41,842 bases of DNA from Ignavibacteria bacterium (GTDB lineage: Bacteria > Bacteroidota > Ignavibacteria > Tepidaquicellales > OLB5): assembly GCA_030835085.1 (NCBI GenBank), contig JAUQWQ010000143.1:1-41842 (forward strand), given 5' to 3'. The notes beneath the pieces are model-generated. The model was not told the DNA's origin. It did not search any database and worked only from the letters and a program-made list of their open reading frames with translations. Both the position numbers and the translations under genes were made by a program. Below, piece after piece: positions 35,525 to 41,842 of this stretch. The first letter of the stretch is position 1. Every line of letters starts with the position of its first letter.

Positions 35525-35552
35525 GATATATTATAATTTTATATTATCTTAA
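35521..35552 (+). promoter_or_regulatory. Putative -33/-7 promoter of the two-gene cargo unit
   Basis: TTTG at 35521-35524, 20 bases, then TATCTTAA at 35545-35552, which has two mismatches to TAnnTTTG. The start codon lies 22 bases downstream. The -7 box is weak, so this call is less sure than the divergent one. Confidence 0.35.
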
Positions 35553-35574
35553 ATTAAATTAGTAAACCTAAATT

Positions 35575-37890
35575 ATGAAAAGAATTCTTCATTCAATTGC
35601 TGTATTATTGATATATGTTGTTCCGTTGTTTTCAAACGGTACAGGCTGGCTTGCACTTGGCAGCGGAACAAACAGCTCAATAAAAGCAATGGTATCTTAC
35701 CAGGGAAACCTGATAGCCGCAGGTACTTTCATTACCGCAGGAAATTTACCTGCAGGAAAAATTGCCTCTTGGAACGGTACTGCATGGAGTCCGCTGGCTG
35801 AAGGGTTAAACGGTGATGTAAATGCTCTGGCTGTATTTAATAATGAGCTGTATGCCGGGGGTCAGTTTACTGTTGCCGGAACACAAACAGTAAGCAATAT
35901 CGCTAAATGGAATGGAAGTGCCTGGTCTTCAGTAGGTACCGGTATTGCGGGAAGTGTATTTTCTTTAACTGTATTTAATAATGAATTGGTTGCAGCCGGA
36001 AATTTCACAGAAGCCGGCGGTGCACCTGCTAATTATATAGCAAAGTGGAACGGAACTTCATGGCTGCCGTTTGGCAGCGGTTTTAATGCATTTATACGTG
36101 CTGTTACAACTCACAACGGTGAATTGATTGCCGGCGGATTTTTTACCTCATCAGGTTCAACCTCGCTTAACAGAATAGCAAAATGGAACGGGACAGAATG
36201 GATAAATATTGGCGATGGCTTTAATAACCAGGTTTACTCGCTGCATTCGGATGGTAGCTTTCTTCATGCTGGCGGAAGTTTCACTCTGTCCGGGTCAATA
36301 CAGGTGAACCGAATTGCCAGATGGAACGGAACTATCTGGTCCGCTTTGGGAAGCGGGATGGATGGCGTAGTCGCATCATTATACAGTTACAACAACCTGC
36401 TTTATGCCGGCGGTAATTTTACAAATGCAGGCGGAATTGCCGCATCTAAGATAGCATACTGGAACGGAAGCTCATGGAATCCTTCGGGGCTGGGTTTTAA
36501 TGCGCAGGTTTTGACATTTGCTGTTTCGGGTAATATGTTCTTTTGCGGCGGTGAGTTCAATACATACGGCGGTGATGTTTTAAGATTTGCCGCAGTTGCT
36601 GATACCGTTACCAGGATCTGGTCACAATTACAGGGTGGAATGAATAATTCTGTCCTTTCTACTGCAGTTTTTGAAGGAAGTCTTGTTGCAGGCGGCAGCT
36701 TTACTTTTGCAGGTAATGATTCTGCCAAACATATCGCTAAATGGAACGGGAGTGAATGGAGCTCCTTAAGTACAGGAATGAATGATGATGTTTATGCATT
36801 AACTGTATTTAATAACGAACTTATTGCTGCGGGAAATTTTACTGAAGCCGGGGGTCAGTCTGCAAACTATATCGCAAAATGGAATGGCAGCTCCTGGATA
36901 TCTCTTGGAAGCGGAATGAATAATTTTGTGAATGCTTTGATAGTATATAATGGTGAGCTTTATGCAGGCGGGGCATTTACAAATGCCGGAGGAAACCCTT
37001 GTAACAGGATAGCCAAATGGAACGGTACAACATGGACTCCCCTTGGAACCGGTGTAAATAATGTTGTTACATCACTTGTAATTTTTAATAATGAGCTGAT
37101 TGCCGGTGGTACGTTTTCTCTTGCCGGAGGGAATCAAGCCTTTAGAATAGCAAAATGGAATGGCACTGTTTGGTCACCATTAGGCAGCGGTATGAACAGT
37201 TCGGTTTTTTCTTTGGGAGTTTATAACAATGAACTTGTAGCCGGAGGAGCTTTTACTACTGCAGGCAGTATAAGTGCAAATAAGATCGCAAAATGGAACG
37301 GTACTTCATGGTCCGCGTTTACTTCAGAAATTTTCAACGGGAATAGTGTAACTATTAGCGCAATTGCTGTTAATAACGGAGAGTTATTTATTGGCGGATT
37401 TTTTACCGCTATTAATAATATTGGAATTAAAAATATTGCCAAATGGTCAGGTACCGCATGGGCAAGTACCGGTAACTTCAATAATGCTGTATATACTTTA
37501 TGCGTGTATAACAGTGAATTAATAGCTGCAGGAAGTTTTACAGCTTCAAGTGCATCACCGCTGCAATATATAGCAAGGTACAGTTTCAAAGTGATCGGCA
37601 TAGAACCTGTTACAGGTATTATTCCCAAAGGATACGCTCTTTACCCTAATTTCCCCAACCCTTTTAACCCGGCAACTGTAATCAGGTTTGCATTACCTGA
37701 AGCCTCAATTGTTAAAATAAATATTTATGATGCCGCAGGCAGGCTTGTGCGTGAACTTGTAAACCAACACCTTAATGCCGGCATATATCAGGAAAAATGG
37801 GATGCAGCCGAATATTCAAGCGGTATCTATTTTTATAATATCCAAACAGAAAAATTTCATTCTACCGGAAAAATGATCTTAATAAAATAA
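35575..37890 (+). CDS. T9SS cargo: 14-repeat propeller protein with type A sorting domain
   Basis: A 771-residue secreted protein. The signal peptide is about residues 1-21. Residues about 22-675 are fourteen tandem repeats of about 46 residues with the consensus WxxLGxGxNxxVxxLxVYNxELxAGGxFTxAGGxxxxxIAKWNG, similar to Rax2/kelch-like propeller blades. The seventh repeat is degenerate (FAAVADT in place of IAKWNG) and marks the midpoint, suggesting two seven-bladed propellers. The sorting domain is YPNFPNPFNPATVIRF, a variant with Phe for Tyr, then NIYDAAGRLVREL, YSSGIYFYNI and MILIK. Its start is ATG at 35575, and it is followed after 6 bases by a second cargo gene. The binding partner is unknown. 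Confidence 0.88.
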   Translation: MKRILHSIAVLLIYVVPLFSNGTGWLALGSGTNSSIKAMVSYQGNLIAAGTFITAGNLPAGKIASWNGTAWSPLAEGLNGDVNALAVFNNELYAGGQFTVAGTQTVSNIAKWNGSAWSSVGTGIAGSVFSLTVFNNELVAAGNFTEAGGAPANYIAKWNGTSWLPFGSGFNAFIRAVTTHNGELIAGGFFTSSGSTSLNRIAKWNGTEWINIGDGFNNQVYSLHSDGSFLHAGGSFTLSGSIQVNRIARWNGTIWSALGSGMDGVVASLYSYNNLLYAGGNFTNAGGIAASKIAYWNGSSWNPSGLGFNAQVLTFAVSGNMFFCGGEFNTYGGDVLRFAAVADTVTRIWSQLQGGMNNSVLSTAVFEGSLVAGGSFTFAGNDSAKHIAKWNGSEWSSLSTGMNDDVYALTVFNNELIAAGNFTEAGGQSANYIAKWNGSSWISLGSGMNNFVNALIVYNGELYAGGAFTNAGGNPCNRIAKWNGTTWTPLGTGVNNVVTSLVIFNNELIAGGTFSLAGGNQAFRIAKWNGTVWSPLGSGMNSSVFSLGVYNNELVAGGAFTTAGSISANKIAKWNGTSWSAFTSEIFNGNSVTISAIAVNNGELFIGGFFTAINNIGIKNIAKWSGTAWASTGNFNNAVYTLCVYNSELIAAGSFTASSASPLQYIARYSFKVIGIEPVTGIIPKGYALYPNFPNPFNPATVIRFALPEASIVKINIYDAAGRLVRELVNQHLNAGIYQEKWDAAEYSSGIYFYNIQTEKFHSTGKMILIK

Positions 37891-37896
37891 TCTATT

Positions 37897-39177
37897 ATGA
37901 AAACTAAATATTTGATACTTTTATGCTTGCTTTGTTATGGAATTTATTCACAAACATGGCAAATTATGCCGGGCTTGCCGGAAGCACAGGGTCGTTATGA
38001 AGATCTCTGGTTCATTAACGAAAATACAGGATGGGTCGTTCAGTGCGGCTCCCCGGATAAAATATTCAAAACTACTAACGGCGGACTTAATTTCACCGAA
38101 CAGCTTGCTGTTGATGCAGACTGCCTGAGAAGCGTTGCTTTTAATAACGCGAATTTGGGATGGGCAGGCTCTTTAGGCGGACATTTGTACAGAACAACTA
38201 ACGGCGGCACTAACTGGATGAGAGTTGATACCACAATTTTTCCTCCGCCTGTTGGGGTATGTGATATTTCTGTTGTTGGTGATCTCACCATGTACGGTTC
38301 TGGGAAATACAGCGGACCCACGAACATTATTAAAACTACCGATGGCGGGCTTACGTATGAAAATATCGATATGGGTGCATACAGTAATTACCAGGTGGGC
38401 ATAAAGTTCATGAATGAAAATACCGGTTTTGTAGGCTGCCGAAGCAATATTGTAACAGAAGGCAGTGTTATGCTGTATACAACAGATGGCGGAAATTCAT
38501 GGTCAAAAAGATATAAATCGTTTATTCAGAGTGAGCACGTTTGGAATATTTATTTTGTCAATTCATTGCTTGGATACGCTACTGTTGAAAGGTTTGCTGC
38601 CGGAAACGGCGCTGTTATTAAATCAACCGATGGCGGACTAAGCTGGACAAGGATTAATATCCCCGGCAGCGGTAACGACCTTGACCCGATAGGATTTATT
38701 AATGCGAGCACAGGATGGATAGCAAATCATATCGGTACCGGCCTTAGACAAACCACCGATGGCGGACAAACATGGACATTAATTAATGTTGGAAGCAGTA
38801 TTCACGGAATATATATCGCAAGCGATAGTATTGCTTATGCGTCAGGGCACGAGTTCTATAAATACACAGGAACTGTTGTGGGGATTTCTGACCCGGGAGT
38901 TAACACAATTCCTTTTGTAAATACACTGGAACAGAATTATCCGAATCCTTTTAATCCGGTAACGAATATTTCATACAAACTAATACAAAGTACAAATGTT
39001 GTGCTGGATATTTATAATGCAAGCGGTGAGTTTGTAGAAGTACTTCTCCAGACGAGACAGGGTCCGGGCAGTTTTTCTGTTGCATGGGATGCTTCAGGTT
39101 ATCCAAGCGGAGTTTATTTTTATTCATTAAGAACTGACCAGGGTAACTATTACGGCAAGGCTGTTCTGGTTAAATAA
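37897..39177 (+). CDS. T9SS cargo: Ycf48/BNR-repeat protein with type A sorting domain
   Basis: A 426-residue secreted protein. The signal peptide is about residues 1-18 (GIYSQ). Six to seven Ycf48/BNR blades follow over 20-325, with KIFKTTNGGLNF, HLYRTTNGGTNW, NIIKTTDGGLTY, MLYTTDGGNSW and VIKSTDGGLSW. The sorting domain is EQNYPNPFNPVTNISY, DIYNASGEFVEVLL, YPSGVYFYSL and AVLVK. It starts 6 bases after the 14-repeat protein gene and surely shares its transcript. It is less similar to the minus-strand Ycf48 proteins than those are to each other. The convergent ABC permease gene ends 9 bases beyond it, and no separate terminator is visible. Confidence 0.88.
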   Translation: MKTKYLILLCLLCYGIYSQTWQIMPGLPEAQGRYEDLWFINENTGWVVQCGSPDKIFKTTNGGLNFTEQLAVDADCLRSVAFNNANLGWAGSLGGHLYRTTNGGTNWMRVDTTIFPPPVGVCDISVVGDLTMYGSGKYSGPTNIIKTTDGGLTYENIDMGAYSNYQVGIKFMNENTGFVGCRSNIVTEGSVMLYTTDGGNSWSKRYKSFIQSEHVWNIYFVNSLLGYATVERFAAGNGAVIKSTDGGLSWTRINIPGSGNDLDPIGFINASTGWIANHIGTGLRQTTDGGQTWTLINVGSSIHGIYIASDSIAYASGHEFYKYTGTVVGISDPGVNTIPFVNTLEQNYPNPFNPVTNISYKLIQSTNVVLDIYNASGEFVEVLLQTRQGPGSFSVAWDASGYPSGVYFYSLRTDQGNYYGKAVLVK

Positions 39178-39186
39178 CAAGCTGGG

Positions 39187-40062
39187 TCAGTCTTTTTTAT
39201 CATATGGAATTCCATCTGCGGCTGGCGGATTTGCTTTACCGATGAATCCTGCCAGAACTATGATCGTAAGCACATAAGGCAGCAACTGTATGAATTGCGT
39301 TGGAATACCTGAATCCTGGAACTGAAGTGTAAAACTCTCTGCAAGTCCGAAGAGCAGGCATGCTGCTGCTGCACCTAACGGATTCCATTTGCCGATTATC
39401 ATTGCTGCCAGCGCAATGTAACCCCTGCCGGCGGACATGCCGTCAGTAAAACTATGCTGATCCATTGCAAGCCATGCCCCGCCTAATCCCCCCAGCGCAC
39501 CGCTGATAAGAACACCAATATATCTAATACTGTTAACATTAATGCCTAATGAATCAGCCGCTTCGGGATTTTCGCCAACTGCCCGCAATCTAAGTCCGAA
39601 TTTAGTTTTATAAATTACGAAATATGTTACAGCAAGTATCAAAACACAGATCAGTAAAAACGGGTTGAAGGGCAGGTTCAATGTTTCAAGTCCCGGTATA
39701 CGTTCTGAATTGCTGGAGCTGCCGAAAAGAATTTTACAGAAAAATTTTGTAAAGCCGAAGGCGAAAATATTCAGAGCAATGCCTGAAACTATCTGGTTAG
39801 CCTTAAAAGTAATTGTGATGATACTGTGTATCAGAGAAATTAATATTCCTGCAATTACTCCGCATAATATTCCAAACAATACGTTACCGGTATAGTAAGT
39901 CCCGGCCGCTGCGGCAAAAGCACCGCTAAGCAGAATACCTTCAAGGGCAATATTAACAACTCCGCCTTTTTCTGAATAAACCGCCCCAAGTGATGGCAGC
40001 AGGTAGGGGATAGTAATCCTCAGCGTTTGCAATACAAATGTTATTGTCAGCAGTTCCTGCAA
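39187..40062 (-). CDS. Nucleoside-type ABC transporter permease (YufQ/NupQ-like)
   Basis: A 291-residue inner-membrane permease of the branched-chain/ribose/nucleoside importer class. It has about eight to ten hydrophobic helices. Family features are LPYLLPSLGAVYSEKGGVVNIALEG at the start, the EAA-like loop with FGLRLRAVGENPEAADSLGINV (about residues 150-171), GALGGLGGAWLAMDQHSFTDGMSAGRGYIALAAMIIGKWNP and a closing proline-rich tail. It would form the membrane channel together with the upstream permease. It begins with ATG 6 bases after that gene, so they are translated together. Confidence 0.9.
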   Translation of the reverse strand: MQELLTITFVLQTLRITIPYLLPSLGAVYSEKGGVVNIALEGILLSGAFAAAAGTYYTGNVLFGILCGVIAGILISLIHSIITITFKANQIVSGIALNIFAFGFTKFFCKILFGSSSNSERIPGLETLNLPFNPFLLICVLILAVTYFVIYKTKFGLRLRAVGENPEAADSLGINVNSIRYIGVLISGALGGLGGAWLAMDQHSFTDGMSAGRGYIALAAMIIGKWNPLGAAAACLLFGLAESFTLQFQDSGIPTQFIQLLPYVLTIIVLAGFIGKANPPAADGIPYDKKD

Positions 40063-40068
40063 ATTCAG

Positions 40069-41115
40069 CTATGCCTTCTTTAATTTGATTTTCTTGTCAA
40101 AAATTTTAGTGAATGTTATGATCAGTAGTATAATTACGCCCTGCAATATTGTAACAATTTCTTTCGGTACAAGTGTATTGACAGTCAAGCCGCCGTATTC
40201 CAGTATCCCGAAAAATACTGCTATTACAACGATCGCAAAAGGATTATTCCGTGCTATAAGTGCAACTGCAATACCAACATACCCTGCATTTTCAGAAAAA
40301 CCCAGCTCAAAGTAATGCTTATATCCATTTACAAAATTTAAGCCGCCAAGTCCAGCCAGCCCGCCTGTAATTGCCATTGCTGAGATAGTAAGTTTTTTTA
40401 CATTCATCTTCGCATATTCAGCGGCGTTCGCATTGAATCCTAGTGTTTTTATCCTGTAGCCAAATGGCGTTTTCTGAATTAAGAAATAAATCACAAAACA
40501 TGCCGCAAGTGCGATAATGAAACTCAGGTTGAACGGTGAGCCCTTGAACAGCCCTGTAATTATATCAAACCTGAGCAGTACAGCATTTGGAGAGATTTCC
40601 GGGGTATGAATTGTTGCGGGCACCATGTATACATTATTAACAAGATAGCTGACTACAGCAAGCGCAATAAAATTCAGCATAATTGTATTTATCACTTCAT
40701 GTGAGCCAAACCTTGCTTTTAAATAACCAGCAATACCTGCCCAGAATGCTCCCGCCAAAAAACCTGCCAATACACAAAGCGGTATCAGTATTATCCATGG
40801 CAGAGAAACAAATGTAAAACCCGCCCATGCTGATGCGAATGCGCCAACTGTCAGCTGACCCTCTGCGCCGATGTTAAACAATCCCGCGCGGAATGCAAAA
40901 GCTACTGATAAGCCGGTTAGTATTAAAGGAGTTGCTTTGAACAACACCTGACCTATCCCGTATGTGTTGCCCAGAGTTTCACCAAATAGTTTTATGTAGA
41001 CTTCAAACGGATCCTGCCCGATAACAGCTATCAGCACACCACCAATTACCAAAGAAAGGATTATTGAGATTACCGGTCCTGTTGTATAAATAATATATTT
41101 ATTCAGTCTTACCAA
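40069..41115 (-). CDS. Nucleoside-type ABC transporter permease (YufP/NupP-like)
   Basis: Inner-membrane permease paired with the one at 39187-40062. The core includes about ten helices, FRAGLFNIGAEGQLTVGAFASAWAG, HEVINTIMLNFIALAVVSYLV and the coupling loop FGYRIKTLGFNANAAEYAKMNV. An ATG at 41181 would give 370 residues but overlaps the ATPase gene by 65 bases and adds an unrelated N terminus. TTG at 41115 follows the ATPase stop directly, has GGAAGA about 5 bases before it, and gives 348 residues starting LVRLNKYIIYTTGPV, close to the family norm, so I chose it. Confidence 0.88.
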   Translation of the reverse strand: MVRLNKYIIYTTGPVISIILSLVIGGVLIAVIGQDPFEVYIKLFGETLGNTYGIGQVLFKATPLILTGLSVAFAFRAGLFNIGAEGQLTVGAFASAWAGFTFVSLPWIILIPLCVLAGFLAGAFWAGIAGYLKARFGSHEVINTIMLNFIALAVVSYLVNNVYMVPATIHTPEISPNAVLLRFDIITGLFKGSPFNLSFIIALAACFVIYFLIQKTPFGYRIKTLGFNANAAEYAKMNVKKLTISAMAITGGLAGLGGLNFVNGYKHYFELGFSENAGYVGIAVALIARNNPFAIVVIAVFFGILEYGGLTVNTLVPKEIVTILQGVIILLIITFTKIFDKKIKLKKA

Positions 41116-41116
41116 A

Positions 41117-41842
41117 TTATCTTCCTTTGACTCCCAGCATAAATTCGCCAATTTCCCGTTCATTTGTTTGCTTAGCGTCAAAAATTGCGGCGAATTTACC
41201 CTTAAACATTACAGCAATTCTATCGCACAACTTCAGCAGCTCACCAAGGTCAGATGAAACAAGCAGTATTGCTTTGCCCTTTAAGCTTTCTTCCAGTATC
41301 GTTTTATAGAGAAAGTTCGCAGCTTTTATATCCAGCCCGCGCGCGGGGTGACTTACTACAATAACATCAGTTTGTTTTGTCATCTCTCTTGCAGCTACTA
41401 ACTTTTGCTGATTGCCGCCTGAGAGTTCCGCAATAAGAGCACTGTGATCCTGAGGCCTTATGTCATATTCTGCAATAATGTCATCGGTAAAGGAATCAAT
41501 CGCGTTTTTCTTTAGCAGCAGACCCATAGAAAACCGGCTTTCATTTTCTCTCCCAAGCAGAATATTTTCTGAAAGGCTGTATTCAGCCACAATGCCGTGT
41601 TTATGCCTGTTTGCAGGAATGTGTGCTATTTCTGTTCTGCCTGTGATTTCATTACCATTGATCTTTATTCTTCCTGATTCAATTTTACGCAAACCGCATA
41701 AAGCTTCTATGAGTTCAGTCTGACCGTTGCCTTCAACTCCGGCAATACCCAGTATTTCACCTGCTGAAATTTGAAATGAAACATCTCTTACAGCGGGGAA
41801 TGATCTTTCATTCTTTACATTCAAGCCAGTTACTTCAAGTAT
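41117..41842 (-). CDS. ABC transporter ATP-binding protein, C-terminal half (YufO/NupO-like), partial
   Basis: ATPase of the same importer, cut by the window end. The frame is open to the last base, so the residues seen belong to a longer protein. This is the second nucleotide-binding domain of a double-domain ATPase of the ribose/nucleoside type. Its Walker A is the degenerate GVEGNGQTEL form, the signature is LSGGNQQK, and Walker B is VIVVSHPARGLDIKAA, with Ser where most ATPases have the second acidic residue. These substitutions are usual for the second domain of the family. It is the most upstream gene visible, and the substrate-binding lipoprotein would lie outside the window. Confidence 0.9.
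   Translation of the reverse strand: MLEVTGLNVKNERSFPAVRDVSFQISAGEILGIAGVEGNGQTELIEALCGLRKIESGRIKINGNEITGRTEIAHIPANRHKHGIVAEYSLSENILLGRENESRFSMGLLLKKNAIDSFTDDIIAEYDIRPQDHSALIAELSGGNQQKLVAAREMTKQTDVIVVSHPARGLDIKAANFLYKTILEESLKGKAILLVSSDLGELLKLCDRIAVMFKGKFAAIFDAKQTNEREIGEFMLGVKGR

Noticed and set aside
35532-35537. TATAAT as a -10 box for the 14-repeat cargo gene
   Set aside because: No -35 hexamer lies at 16-18 bases, and the other promoters in the window follow the -33/-7 form.
36402-37628. Minus-strand open frames inside the 14-repeat protein gene
   Set aside because: They mirror the coding repeats and show repetitive low-complexity translation.
35575-37890. DNA-level tandem repeats that could suggest a CRISPR or satellite array
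   Set aside because: The repeats are about 138 bases, diverged in third positions and keep one long reading frame, so they are protein repeats.
40069-41181. ATG start at 41181 for the ABC permease
   Set aside because: It overlaps the ATPase gene by 65 bases and adds residues with no family likeness. TTG at 41115 has a ribosome-binding site and gives the normal length.

Overview
This is a chromosomal segment of about 42 kb with moderately low GC. It most likely comes from a member of Ignavibacteria or a close relative in the Bacteroidota/Chlorobi lineage. Three things point there. At least six secreted proteins end in a type IX secretion (T9SS) type A sorting domain carrying the NYPNPFNP signature. 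A PorU-like sortase is present. Several promoters fit the Bacteroidota -33/-7 pattern (TTTG or ATTG, 19-20 bases, TAnnTTTG) rather than -35/-10. No tRNA, rRNA, CRISPR array, insertion sequence or phage gene was seen.

Layout. Bases 1-4979 (+) hold the cell-shape operon mreB (3' end only), mreC, mreD, PBP2 and rodA. Bases 5097-7449 (+) hold pyrF and a DUF2851 protein. A three-POTRA Omp85 protein (-) converges on DUF2851 with overlapping stop codons. A DUF5916 outer-membrane protein (+) is divergent from it. Bases 11619-18695 hold a 44-residue membrane peptide gene and four separately transcribed T9SS cargo genes, all on the minus strand, most with their own promoter and terminator.

The centre of interest is 18696-35447 (-). 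Eleven genes lie almost end to end and read as one transcription unit: a Wzx-type flippase, a methyltransferase, two GT4 glycosyltransferases, a GT2, a GT-C-like membrane protein, a third GT4, a WecG/TagA transferase, PorU, a large cargo protein and a second methyltransferase. In characterised T9SS bacteria PorU removes the sorting domain and joins the cargo to a lipid-linked polysaccharide. A glycan assembly operon that runs straight into porU and a cargo gene therefore suggests a dedicated unit that makes a glycolipid anchor, provides the enzyme that attaches it, and supplies a substrate. That reading is inference.

The operon's putative promoter faces a second one driving two more cargo genes (35575-39177, +). 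The two -33 boxes together form an 11-base palindrome, so the two units may be co-regulated. The window ends with two permeases and part of the ATPase of a nucleoside-type ABC importer (39187-41842, -).
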